Below are positions 1-8,206 of a DNA stretch of 19,585 bases, piece after piece. The translations under genes and the position numbers were made by a program. How positions within the stretch are numbered: position 1 is the first letter of the stretch; each line of letters opens with the position of its first letter. This stretch comes from CAZSNH01 sp052388455 (GTDB lineage Bacteria > Pseudomonadota > Alphaproteobacteria > Rhizobiales > Hyphomicrobiaceae), in contig JBQTIA010000153.1 in assembly GCA_052388455.1 (NCBI GenBank), positions 1-19,585 on the forward strand, in the 5' to 3' direction. The notes under the pieces are model-generated. The model was not told the origin of the DNA. It was given only the letters and a program-made list of their open reading frames with translations, and searched no databases.

Positions 1-26
1 CAGGGCAATCGCATATGGCGCGAAAT

Positions 27-104
27 GTAGGTTGGGTCGACGAAGGAGACCCAACAAACTCGAGCGACCAAAGTTGTTGGGTCTCGTGCCTCGACCCAAC
101 CTAC
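27..104. repeat. REP-like nested palindromic element
   Basis: Two perfect inverted repeats are nested. The outer arms are GTAGGTTGGGTCGA (27-40) and its exact complement (91-104), 14 bp each. The inner arms are GAGACCCAACAA (46-57) and its complement (74-85), 12 bp each. GTTGGGTC (31-38) can also pair locally with GACCCAAC (48-55), and the mirrored half can do the same, so the element could fold as one long hairpin or as a cruciform of two small ones. GTAGGTTGGGT arms occur in dispersed REP-like elements of many proteobacteria. I infer a non-autonomous dispersed repeat. It has no T-tract, so it is not a typical intrinsic terminator. Confidence 0.7.
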
Positions 105-381
105 GTCCAAATGCGATTCCCCTGCCCTCGAAGGGGGAGGACACCGCGCCACGAGTTGGCTTGCGGGATACGGGCACGACCGGTGCAACTTCACCGCAAC
201 AGCAAGTCAACTCGTCCTCGGCGCGGCGCGGTGGGGGTGTTGTGCGGCTCTCCGCACCCCCTCCTGGAACACAGTCGCACCCCCAACACGGGTGGCGAAC
301 AGAGCCTTGTTTTTTCACCAATGGAGACGTGACGCGGCTCTTTCCAAACCTCGATGGCTCTGCGTCAGACGGGCACAGCGC

Positions 382-399
382 ATGTCACATCGCTGATAC
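382..399 (+). promoter_or_regulatory. Possible PhoB (Pho box) site, weak
   Basis: ATGTCAC (382-388), a 4-base spacer, then CTGATAC (393-399) has the spacing of the CTGTCAT-N4-CTGTCAT Pho box. It matches 5 of 7 and 4 of 7 bases, which is a poor score alone. It gains weight from context: plcP, agt and btaAB homologues belong to the phosphate-starvation response in several alphaproteobacteria, and the site lies 54 bp upstream of the preferred plcP start codon. Confidence 0.25.
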
Positions 400-443
400 A
401 CGACTCCTGTTCCGTCCGCTCAACGGTTCGAAGCAACCCGTGT

Positions 444-447
444 GAGG
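444..447 (+). promoter_or_regulatory. Ribosome binding site deciding the plcP start
   Basis: GAGG lies 5 bases before a GTG at 453. An in-frame ATG at 354 would add 33 residues that look unlike the family and would run through the Pho-box-like site. The GTG start places the conserved DLH motif near residue 17, as is usual for these phosphoesterases. Confidence 0.5.
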
Positions 448-452
448 CGAGC

Positions 453-1259
453 GTGGAGCAGGACGGCGACGAGCGGCGATACAGGGCAGTTTTCATCTCG
501 GACCTGCATCTGGGAACGCGCGCCTCGCAGGCCGGCCCGCTGCTCGAATTCCTCAAGCACGCCGAGGCCGACGTCTACTATCTGGTTGGCGACATCGTCG
601 ATTTCTGGAAAGTCCGGCGCGGCGCCTACTGGCCGCAGTCCCACAACGACGTCATCCAGAAGCTGCTGCGCAAGGTGCGCAAGGGCGCCCGGCTCGTGTT
701 CATTCCAGGCAATCACGACGAAGTGCTGCGCGACTACTGCGGGCAAAACTTCGGCGGCATAGAGATCCTGCGCGACTGTGAGCACACCACCGGACAGGGC
801 CGCCGCTACATCGTCATGCACGGAGACGAATTCGATGTCGTGGTCCGCTATGCCAAGTGGCTGGCCTTCCTCGGCGACCGCTCCTACGAGATCGCGCTGT
901 GGGCCAACCAGCCCTTGAACTGGCTGCGCCTGCGGCTCGGCCTCGGCTACTGGTCGATGTCGGCCTACCTGAAAAACCGCGTAAAAACCGCCGTCAACTT
1001 CATCGGCGAGTTCGAGCACGCGTTGTCCGACGTGGCCAAGCGGCGCGGCGCAGACGGGATCATCTGCGGTCACATCCACCACGCCGCCAACCGCACCATC
1101 GAGGGCGTGCACTATCTCAATTGCGGAGACTGGGTCGAAAGCCGGACCGCGATCGTCGAGACGATGGCCGGCGAGCTGGAGATCATCCGATGGTCCGAGT
1201 TGGAGCGCGAGCTGGCCGCCCCCGCGCACGCCCACCAACCTGTGGCGGTTGCCGCATAG
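453..1259 (+). CDS. plcP: PlcP-like phospholipase C (calcineurin-type metallophosphoesterase)
   Basis: This 268-residue protein is a binuclear-metal phosphoesterase. Visible motifs, numbered from the GTG at 453, are DLH (17-19), GD (46-47) in GDIVDFW, GNHD (86-89), HGDEFD (123-128) and GHIHH (206-210), which together supply the metal ligands. The family also includes LpxH, which cuts UDP-diacylglucosamine, and such proteins are often annotated that way. The next genes make diacylglycerol-based lipids, which points instead to PlcP, the phosphatidylcholine-degrading phospholipase C of Sinorhizobium and marine alphaproteobacteria; its product diacylglycerol feeds the following enzymes. There is no signal peptide or membrane segment, so it should act on the cytoplasmic face of the inner membrane. 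The stop TAG directly abuts the ATG of the glycosyltransferase. The fold is certain; the substrate rests on context. An ATG at 354 is an alternative start. Confidence 0.75.
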   Translation: MEQDGDERRYRAVFISDLHLGTRASQAGPLLEFLKHAEADVYYLVGDIVDFWKVRRGAYWPQSHNDVIQKLLRKVRKGARLVFIPGNHDEVLRDYCGQNFGGIEILRDCEHTTGQGRRYIVMHGDEFDVVVRYAKWLAFLGDRSYEIALWANQPLNWLRLRLGLGYWSMSAYLKNRVKTAVNFIGEFEHALSDVAKRRGADGIICGHIHHAANRTIEGVHYLNCGDWVESRTAIVETMAGELEIIRWSELERELAAPAHAHQPVAVAA

Positions 1260-2360
1260 ATGCGCGTCCTCATCGCAACCGATGCCTGGCACCCGCAAGT
1301 CAACGGCGTGGTTCGGACCTACTCCCGCCTGACGCGCGAGGCGGATGCGCTCGGCGTCCAGCTGATCTTCCTGACGCCGGATCAGTTCCGCTGGGTTCAT
1401 TGCCCGGGCTATCCGGAGATCCACCTCGCCCTGCCGAACCGCCGACGGGCCGCACGCGCGATCGATGCAGCCCGTCCCGACTTCATCCACATCGCCACCG
1501 AGGGGCCGGTCGGCTGGATGGCGCGGGCCTATTGCCTGCGCCACGGGCGCGCATTCACCACCAGCTATCACACCAAGTTTCCCGAATATGCGGCAGCGCT
1601 GCTGTCGATCCCGCCTGCGTGGGCCTACGGCCCGGTCAGCCGCTTCCATGCGTCGAGCGCCGGTATCATGGTGGCGACGCCCAGCCTCGCCGCCGACCTC
1701 GCCGAGCGCGGTTTCGAACGGCTGATGCCGTGGACGCGGGGGGTCGAAACCGACCTGTTCCGGCCGCAGCCGGTGCGCCTGTTCGGCGAGGAAAAGCCCG
1801 TATTCCTCTACGCCGGCCGCGTTTCCAAAGAGAAGAACATCGAAGCCTTCCTCGACGCCGAGTTCTCCGGCCGCAAGGTGGTGGTCGGCGACGGCCCGCA
1901 TCTGGCCAGCCTGGAGCGGCGCTATCCGGATGTCATCTTCACCGGCGTCATGGCGGGCGAGGATCTGGCCCGCTGCTACGCCTCCGCCGACGTCTTCGTA
2001 TTCCCGAGCCGCACCGACACCTTCGGCCTCGTGCTGCTAGAGGCCATGGCCTGCGGACTACCGGTGGCGGCCTACCCCGTCACCGGACCGATCGATGTGG
2101 TCGAGCACGGGGTGAGCGGCTTCCTCAGCGAAGACCTCGCGACCGCCGCAACCGAAGCCTTGAAGCTCGACCCGCGTGATGCCCGCGCCCGCGCGCTCCG
2201 CTTCACCTGGGGCGAGGCCGCCCGGCTCTTCATCGACAACGTGCGGACGGCCAACGCCGCCTGGTCCGCCGCCGCCTCGGAGCACGCCGGAGCGCGCGCC
2301 GAAGGCCGAACAGACGGCCGCGCGATTCCGCGCAGCATCCAGGGAGTACCAACATCATGA
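1260..2360 (+). CDS. agt: GT4-family glycosyltransferase, Agt-like glycolipid synthase
   Basis: The 366-residue protein has the two-Rossmann GT-B fold of family GT4. The N-terminal half has a HPQVNGV acceptor-side loop (11-17). The C-terminal half has YAGRVSKEKNIEAFL (184-198) and the donor-binding region FPSRTDTFGLVLLEAMACG (248-266), in which the family's first Glu of the E-x7-E pair is Asp253, followed by Glu261. Residues past about 335 form an Ala/Arg-rich tail without recognisable function. Agt of Agrobacterium transfers glucose or glucuronic acid from UDP-sugars to diacylglycerol, and plcP-agt pairs occur in marine alphaproteobacteria. Its position right behind the phospholipase and before btaA supports that role. 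The start codon follows the upstream stop with no gap, and the end overlaps btaA by 4 bp (ATGA), so translational coupling is likely. The exact sugar cannot be told from sequence. Confidence 0.75.
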   Translation: MRVLIATDAWHPQVNGVVRTYSRLTREADALGVQLIFLTPDQFRWVHCPGYPEIHLALPNRRRAARAIDAARPDFIHIATEGPVGWMARAYCLRHGRAFTTSYHTKFPEYAAALLSIPPAWAYGPVSRFHASSAGIMVATPSLAADLAERGFERLMPWTRGVETDLFRPQPVRLFGEEKPVFLYAGRVSKEKNIEAFLDAEFSGRKVVVGDGPHLASLERRYPDVIFTGVMAGEDLARCYASADVFVFPSRTDTFGLVLLEAMACGLPVAAYPVTGPIDVVEHGVSGFLSEDLATAATEALKLDPRDARARALRFTWGEAARLFIDNVRTANAAWSAAASEHAGARAEGRTDGRAIPRSIQGVPTS

Positions 2361-3610
2361 GACTGCGCGAAGCGTCGGAGACGCTGGAGATTTCCCGCAA
2401 GAAGAGCAGCGAGCTGGTCGGCCGAGCCGTGCACCGTAACCGGCTCCTGTCGCGCGATGGCCTCAGCGAGCGCGCCTTCACGCTGGCCTTTTCGAGCCTC
2501 GTCTATCCCCAGATCTGGGAGGATCCGGTCGTCGACCTCGAAGCGATGGAGCTGGCGCCGGATCATAAGGTGATCGCCATCGCGTCCGGTGGCTGCAACG
2601 TGATGTCCTATCTGACAGCCGCCCCGATCAGCATCACCGCCGTCGATCTCAACACCGCCCATATCGCCTTGAACCGGCTGAAGGTGACGGCAGCCCAGCA
2701 CCTGCCGGGTCACGCCGAATTCCTCCGCCTGTTCGGCGGGGCGGCCTCGCCGGAGAACGTCACGGACTTCCACCGCTTCGTCGGCCCGCATCTCGACGCC
2801 GAGACGCTCCGCTACTGGACCCGCCGTGATATGCGCGGACGCCGCCGCATCAGCCGCTTCGCGCGCGGCTTCTATCGTTATGGCCTGCTCGGGGGCTTCA
2901 TCGCCGCAGGACACCTGTTCGCGCGGCTCTACGGCAAGAACCCGCGCCGCATGATCGAGGCCAGGACGCGCGCCGAGCAGGTCGCCATCTACGAAGCCGA
3001 TCTGGCGCCGCTGTTCGAGCGGCCGCTGGTCCGGCGCCTGCTCGACCAGCGGTCCTCGCTGTTCGGGCTCGGCATTCCCCCCGCGCAATACGATGCCCTC
3101 GCGGGTGGCCGGCCCATGCACGAGGTGATCGAGGAGCGTCTGCGCCGGCTGGCCTGCGGCTACGACCTCGCCGACAACTACTTCGCCTGGCAGGCCTTTG
3201 CGCGCAGCTACGCCCCCGACGGCAAGGGTCCACTGCCGCCATACCTTCAGGCCGAACACTTCTCCGCTGTCCGCGAGCGCGCCGGCCGGGTCAACGTCCT
3301 CCATACATCGCTGACGGCCCATCTCCTCCGCCAGCCTCGCGAGAGCTTCGACCGCTACGTGCTGCTCGACGCCCAGGACTGGATGGACGACGGTGACCTC
3401 GGCGAGCTGTGGCGCGAGATCACACGAACCGCACGGCCCGGCGCGCGAGTCATCTTCCGTACGGCCGGCGTCGAGACCATCCTGTCGGGCCACGTGCCGG
3501 CCAGCATCCTCGGCCAGTGGCGCTACGAGCAGGACCGGTCGCGGGCATGGACCGAGCGTGATCGCTCGGCGATCTACGGCGGCTTCCATCTCTACGTGAA
3601 GGAGGCGTGA
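2357..3610 (+). CDS. btaA: BtaA, SAM:diacylglycerol 3-amino-3-carboxypropyltransferase
   Basis: BtaA catalyses the first step of betaine-lipid synthesis: it moves the 3-amino-3-carboxypropyl group of S-adenosylmethionine onto diacylglycerol to give diacylglycerylhomoserine. The 417 residues match the family (DUF3419) in length and order. The N-terminal part has RLLSRDGLSERAF-like sequence (29-41) and VYPQIWEDP (49-57). A SAM-binding loop AIASGGCNVMSYL (74-86) is followed by VDLNTAHIAL (96-105). The conserved LLDAQDWM lies at 336-343. The ATG overlaps the glycosyltransferase stop as ATGA and is preceded by AGGGAG at 2341-2346. BtaB follows 1 bp after the stop. No transmembrane segment is evident, so it probably works at the inner face of the membrane on diacylglycerol, which PlcP could supply. 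Confidence 0.93.
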   Translation: MRLREASETLEISRKKSSELVGRAVHRNRLLSRDGLSERAFTLAFSSLVYPQIWEDPVVDLEAMELAPDHKVIAIASGGCNVMSYLTAAPISITAVDLNTAHIALNRLKVTAAQHLPGHAEFLRLFGGAASPENVTDFHRFVGPHLDAETLRYWTRRDMRGRRRISRFARGFYRYGLLGGFIAAGHLFARLYGKNPRRMIEARTRAEQVAIYEADLAPLFERPLVRRLLDQRSSLFGLGIPPAQYDALAGGRPMHEVIEERLRRLACGYDLADNYFAWQAFARSYAPDGKGPLPPYLQAEHFSAVRERAGRVNVLHTSLTAHLLRQPRESFDRYVLLDAQDWMDDGDLGELWREITRTARPGARVIFRTAGVETILSGHVPASILGQWRYEQDRSRAWTERDRSAIYGGFHLYVKEA

Positions 3611-3611
3611 C

Positions 3612-4271
3612 GTGACCACCCTCGCGCCCCTCTCGGACGCCGAGCGCATGGATCGGCACTATCGGTTCCAGCGCTACATCTACGATGCCACGCGCACGCA
3701 TTACCTGCTCGGCCGCAAGCATCTGATCCGCAGCCTCGCCCCGCCCGACGGCGGCACGGCGCTCGAAATCGGCTGCGGCACCGCATGGAATCTCGTTCGT
3801 GCAGCACATCGCTATCCCACCGCCGCCTTCCACGGCCTCGACGTCTCCAAGGCGATGCTCGATACGGCGGCCGGCTCGGTCGCCCGTCACGGCCTCGAAG
3901 CCCGCATCGTGCTGAAGCAGGGCGACGCGACGAGCTTCGAAGCCCGCGTGCTATTCGGACAGCGCGCCTTCGACCGGGTGTTCTTCTCCTACGCGCTGTC
4001 GATGATCCCAGGCTGGCGGGCGGCGCTCGATCATGCGACGCAGTCGCTGGCATCCGGCGGAGAACTGCACATCGTCGACTTCGGCCAGTGCGAGCACCTT
4101 CCCGGCGGATTCAAGCGGATGCTGTTCGCCTTCCTCGCCCACTACTCCGTGACGCCGCGCGCCGACCTGGAGCCGACGCTGGCCACCCTGGCCAGCCGCA
4201 ACGGGCTTTCGCTGCGCTTCGAGCGCCTGCATCGCGGATACACGCACTACGCCGTGCTGACCCGCGCATAG
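3612..4271 (+). CDS. btaB: BtaB, diacylglycerylhomoserine N-methyltransferase
   Basis: BtaB methylates the amino group of diacylglycerylhomoserine three times using S-adenosylmethionine, giving the betaine lipid DGTS. The 219-residue protein is a class I methyltransferase. It has motif I LEIGCGTAWN (51-60), an acidic residue binding the ribose at Asp77 in HGLDVSK, and an N-terminal signature with YRFQRYIYDATR (17-28) and YLLGRKHLI (31-39) typical of BtaB. The GTG start is 1 bp after the btaA stop, and GGAGG at 3601-3605, inside the end of btaA, sits 6 bases before it. This is strong evidence for co-translation. It is the last gene of the four-gene unit and faces phaB across a 97-bp gap holding a hairpin. 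Confidence 0.92.
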   Translation: MTTLAPLSDAERMDRHYRFQRYIYDATRTHYLLGRKHLIRSLAPPDGGTALEIGCGTAWNLVRAAHRYPTAAFHGLDVSKAMLDTAAGSVARHGLEARIVLKQGDATSFEARVLFGQRAFDRVFFSYALSMIPGWRAALDHATQSLASGGELHIVDFGQCEHLPGGFKRMLFAFLAHYSVTPRADLEPTLATLASRNGLSLRFERLHRGYTHYAVLTRA

Positions 4272-4277
4272 CAGAAC

Positions 4278-4300
4278 GCCTCGGACGATCTGTCCGAGGC
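4278..4300. terminator. Hairpin between convergent btaB and phaB
   Basis: A perfect 9-bp stem GCCTCGGAC / GTCCGAGGC with a 5-base loop begins 7 bp after the btaB stop and 69 bp beyond the phaB stop. Its place between convergent genes and its strength suggest a bidirectional terminator, but neither side has a T-tract. A (TG)n run follows at 4314-4324, flanked by CTCG and CGAG. Confidence 0.5.
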
Positions 4301-4368
4301 GCTTGCGGTACTCGTGTGTGTGTGTCGAGAGCTGGCGCTCGATCCGACCTGCCGCGAAAACCCGGCAA

Positions 4369-5094
4369 TCAGGTCAGATACTGGCCGCCGTTCGCGGTCA
4401 GCGTCGAGCCGGTGATGAAGCCGGCGCCATCCGAGGCGAGGAACACCACGCAGCGCGCGATTTCCTCCGGCTCGCCGAGCCGGCCGACCGGGATGTGCGG
4501 CAGGATGCTTTTTTCCAGAACGTCCTGAGGAACGGCCTTGACCATCTCGGTCGCGATGTAGCCGGGGCAGATCACGTTGACCGTGATGCCGGCGCGCGCG
4601 CCTTCCTGGGCCAGCGCCTTGGTGAAGCCGATGTCGCCCGACTTCGAGGCCGAATAGTTCACCTGACCCATCTGGCCCTTCTGGCCATTGATCGAGGAGA
4701 TGTTGATCACTCGGCCGAACTTGCGCGCGCGCATCCCTTCCCAGACCTGCCGGGTGACGTTGAACAGGCTGTTGAGGTTGGTGCCGATGACGTCGTCCCA
4801 CTGCTGACGGGTCATCTTGTGAAACATCACGTCCTTGGTGATTCCGGCGTTGTTGACCAGCACGTCGACTGGACCGAGCGCCTTGGCGATGTCGCCCATC
4901 GCCTTTTCGCACTCGTCATAGTTGGCGACGTTGAACTTGAAGACCGGAATGCCGTGCTCGGCCGAGAACTGCTGGGCGGCGGCATCGTTGCCGGCATACG
5001 TCGCGGCCACGCGATAGCCGGCATTCTTGAGTGCGAGAGAAATGGCGTGGCCGATGCCACGGGTTCCTCCGGTAACGACGGCTACGCGCGCCAT
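4369..5094 (-). CDS. phaB: Acetoacetyl-CoA reductase PhaB
   Basis: PhaB reduces acetoacetyl-CoA to (R)-3-hydroxybutyryl-CoA with NADPH, giving the monomer for polyhydroxybutyrate. The 241 residues form a classical short-chain dehydrogenase: cofactor loop TGGTRGIG (8-15), NNAG (81-84), catalytic Ser134 in NISSINGQKGQMGQ, and Tyr147-x3-Lys151. The SINGQKGQMGQVNYSA stretch is specific to acetoacetyl-CoA reductases rather than to FabG. The C-terminus ITGSTLTANGGQYL is typical. The ATG is preceded by GGGAGGGA on the minus strand. It lies 77 bp downstream of phaA, and the two are almost certainly co-transcribed. The usual YSAAKAG motif reads YSASKSG here, a mild substitution. Confidence 0.95.
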   Translation of the reverse strand: MARVAVVTGGTRGIGHAISLALKNAGYRVAATYAGNDAAAQQFSAEHGIPVFKFNVANYDECEKAMGDIAKALGPVDVLVNNAGITKDVMFHKMTRQQWDDVIGTNLNSLFNVTRQVWEGMRARKFGRVINISSINGQKGQMGQVNYSASKSGDIGFTKALAQEGARAGITVNVICPGYIATEMVKAVPQDVLEKSILPHIPVGRLGEPEEIARCVVFLASDGAGFITGSTLTANGGQYLT

Positions 5095-5132
5095 AGTGCT
5101 TGTCCCTCCCAGGGTGAGCTTGCTTTTTTGAC

Positions 5133-5157
5133 CCCTCCCCGCCGGTTACGGGGAGGG
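5133..5157. other. Strong intergenic hairpin inside the phaAB operon
   Basis: CCCTCCCCG (5133-5141) and CGGGGAGGG (5149-5157) form a perfect 9-bp, almost all-GC stem with a 7-base loop. It sits between phaA and phaB in their transcript. On the transcribed minus strand it is followed by A-rich rather than T-rich sequence, so it is not a standard intrinsic terminator. It may be an mRNA-stabilising or processing hairpin that adjusts the phaA:phaB ratio. Confidence 0.55.
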
Positions 5158-5171
5158 AAAGTTCAATTTCG

Positions 5172-6359
<1,188 letters not shown>

Positions 6360-6646
6360 GGCTGCCGTCTCCTGGGTCGCGTCGGAAGGGGATCGTCGGA
6401 TCGATGGCATTCCGTTTCGGCGCCTTTGAACGCCGGGCGGAACGAAAATTCGTTCGACTTGCGGCGGAGCAATACAGCAGGGCCGGGATGGCGGCAATTC
6501 CGGCAGATTGACGCAAACCTCGCACGTCGCACCCTGGGAGCGGCCAGCCGCCCTAACCGCTCCTGCACATAACTATGGCAACGCGGCGGGAGACCGTGCT
6601 ACTCTTCCGCAGCGCAACAACCATTGCTGTTGGAACGGTTTAGGCG
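6360..6646. promoter_or_regulatory. Divergent phaA / phaR control region
   Basis: This 287-bp gap must hold both promoters. AGGAGA at 6368-6373 (minus strand) is the phaA ribosome binding site. CAACA (6615-6619) and TGTTG (6628-6632) form an inverted repeat with an 8-base gap, 14 bp upstream of the phaR start, next to the GC-skipping sequence GCAGCGCAA. PhaR repressors bind TGC-rich or GCA-rich half-sites and regulate themselves, so this is the best candidate operator, though the match is loose. No clear -35 or -10 boxes stand out. Confidence 0.35.
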
Positions 6647-7297
6647 ATGCTGAGCAAACCAGAGACCCAGCCCGATAAGAAAGAGGCGGTGGTCATAAAG
6701 AAATACGCCAACCGTCGGCTCTACAACACCGAGACGAGCACCTATGTCACGCTCGAGGATCTGGCGTCGATGGTTCGCTCGGACAGGGACTTCATCGTCT
6801 ACGATGCGAAGTCCGGCGACGACCTCACGCACGCGGTTCTGACCCAGATCATCGTCGAGCAGGAAAGCCGCCAGGGCGGACAGACGCTGCTCCCCATTCC
6901 TTTCCTGCGCCAGCTGATCCGCTTCTATGACGATAGCATCGGCCGGCTGGTTCCGAGCTATCTTCAATTCAGTCTCGAAAATTTGGTGAAGGAGCAGGAG
7001 AAATTCCGCTCGCTATTCGCCAATGCCTTTACGAACCCTGCCGCAGCGTTCGAGGCCTATCACGAGCAGACCCGCAAAAACATGCAAATGTTCGAGCAGG
7101 CCATGTCGATGTGGACCTCGTTCGGAGCGGCAGCACAGTCGAAGAATGGCGCACCGGGGGACGTTCAAGCGCTGCAGCCCAAAGAGCCTCGCGACGTGCG
7201 TCCGCTCGAGCCGGGGGTGGAGCTGAGCGAGCTGAAGCAGCAGCTCGCCGACATGCAGCAGAAAATCGAGCGTCTGGCCCAAAAGCGCGAAAGCTGA
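6647..7297 (+). CDS. phaR: PHB-responsive transcriptional repressor PhaR
   Basis: PhaR (also called AniA in rhizobia) represses phasin and PHB genes and is released by binding PHB granules or oligomers. The 216 residues show the two expected domains. The N-terminal PHB/PHA accumulation regulator DNA-binding domain spans about 17-69 (IKKYANRRLYNTETSTYV, then LEDLASMVRSDRDFIVYDAKSG). The central PHB-binding domain (about 74-145) has LLPIPFLRQLIRFYDDSI and the aromatic-rich SYLQFSLENLVKEQEKFR. A variable linker leads to a C-terminal coiled coil (about 192-216, LSELKQQLADMQQKIERLAQ). The ATG is preceded only by a weak TAGG. The gene diverges from phaA, the usual rhizobial layout, and converges on the response regulator gene. 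Confidence 0.95.
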   Translation: MLSKPETQPDKKEAVVIKKYANRRLYNTETSTYVTLEDLASMVRSDRDFIVYDAKSGDDLTHAVLTQIIVEQESRQGGQTLLPIPFLRQLIRFYDDSIGRLVPSYLQFSLENLVKEQEKFRSLFANAFTNPAAAFEAYHEQTRKNMQMFEQAMSMWTSFGAAAQSKNGAPGDVQALQPKEPRDVRPLEPGVELSELKQQLADMQQKIERLAQKRES

Positions 7298-7360
7298 ATT
7301 CACAAGCACAAAGAATGAGTTTCGCGCCGCCGCCATTTCCGGCCCGATCAATCAGGCTGT

Positions 7361-8023
7361 TCAGTTATGCGGCGTCCGCAATCCCCGTCGCCGGGCTTCG
7401 ATGATGGCTTCGACGCGGTTGCGTGCCTGCAGCTTCTGCAGGACGCTGGTCATGTAATGTTTGATGGTTTTTTCGCTCAAGACGAGGCGGCGAGCGATTT
7501 CCTTGTTGGTCAGGCCGAGGGACGCCTGATCGAGAATCTGGCCCTCGCGGGCGGTGAGTTCGCTCTCACGGTCCGGCGCGGACTTCTTGATCTCCCAGCG
7601 TCGCTGCATGGTCATCAGCGTTCGTGCCGCCAAACCGGGACTGACATAGGTTTCGCCGTCTGCGATACTGAGAATGATACGGGCCAGCTCGGTTCCGCCC
7701 ACGCCTTTCAGCACATAGCCGCGGACACCCGCCGCCATGGCCTCTGTGACGTCGTCCTCACGCTCGGACACGGTCAGGATCACCGTCCGGACGTCGGGGC
7801 AAGCCGACTTGATCGACCGAGCCGCTTCGATACCGCCGCCCGGCATACTGAGATCCAGCAGGACGACGTCGGGCTTCTTGTCGATCGCAAAGCGTACCGC
7901 CTCGAGAGCGGAGGTGCCCTGGCCGACGACACTCAGTCTCGCCTGCCCCTTGAGGGCATGAATGACCCCCTCACGAAGCATGGGATGATCGTCGAATACG
8001 CCGATCCGCACTTGAGAGACCAT
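7361..8023 (-). CDS. NarL/FixJ-type response regulator
   Basis: The 220-residue protein has an N-terminal receiver domain and a C-terminal LuxR-type helix-turn-helix. In the receiver, Asp11 and Asp12 bind Mg2+, Asp57 in VVLLDLSMP is the phosphorylation site, Thr84 lies in VILTVSE and Lys106 in YVLKG. The HTH runs from about 153, LTAREGQILDQASLGLTNKEIARRL, followed by SEKTIKHYMTSVLQKL as the recognition region. All switch residues are intact, so it should be phosphorylated by the kinase gene 183 bp upstream on the same strand. Its regulon cannot be told from sequence. Nearby candidates are the divergent peroxidase gene and its own operon. It converges on phaR. Confidence 0.92.
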   Translation of the reverse strand: MVSQVRIGVFDDHPMLREGVIHALKGQARLSVVGQGTSALEAVRFAIDKKPDVVLLDLSMPGGGIEAARSIKSACPDVRTVILTVSEREDDVTEAMAAGVRGYVLKGVGGTELARIILSIADGETYVSPGLAARTLMTMQRRWEIKKSAPDRESELTAREGQILDQASLGLTNKEIARRLVLSEKTIKHYMTSVLQKLQARNRVEAIIEARRRGLRTPHN

Positions 8024-8206
8024 GACGCACCGCCACCAACTGCAAAATCTCTAGAGCCGTCGCCGTCCGAACGCCGTTCCGGTTGGGAAAAGACTACCGC
8101 CGAGGGCTTGCAGGCTCAATGATTTTCTTGCTCTGATCCAAACGCTTAGGACTTAGGATTAACCGGGTCGGCCGCAAAACCGACCGTTGAACGCCTCGTT
8201 CGCCGA
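8024..8206. other. Gap between kinase and response regulator genes
   Basis: This 183-bp gap is long for an operon and may hold a second promoter for the response regulator. It contains a tandem heptamer, CTTAGGA twice without gap (8145-8158), and a small hairpin GGTCGG / CCGACC near 8166-8186. NarL-family regulators bind heptamers, but this one does not match the NarL consensus. Confidence 0.35.

Larger units (their letters stand above)
1..452. other. Non-coding leader upstream of the lipid-remodelling operon
   Basis: I see no convincing gene here. Short open frames exist, but their translations are Arg/Pro-rich, resemble no family I know, and lack a good ribosome binding site. The stretch holds the nested palindrome at 27-104, then GC-rich DNA without clear structure up to about 350. 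A weak Pho-box-like pair of heptamers lies at 382-399, and the plcP ribosome binding site is at 444-447. The operon promoter is probably between about 300 and 440, but I cannot place clear -35 and -10 boxes. Confidence 0.55.

Noticed and set aside
15..445. Two overlapping short plus-strand frames in the leader
   Set aside because: They run through the perfect palindrome, have no ribosome binding site and no family resemblance.
420..1901. Long minus-strand open frame opposite plcP and agt
   Set aside because: It is the mirror of two well-supported genes in GC-rich DNA, rich in Arg, Val, Asp and Gly, and resembles no family.
857..2179. Plus-strand frame of 440 codons over plcP and agt
   Set aside because: Arg/Pro-rich translation in a shifted frame across two genes with clear catalytic motifs.
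2072..3649. Minus-strand frame opposite agt and btaA
   Set aside because: It spans a gene junction on the other strand and has no recognisable domain; a GC-rich shadow.
6360..6497. N-terminal extension of phaA
   Set aside because: It adds 46 residues without thiolase similarity, while the ATG at 6359 has AGGAGA at the right distance.
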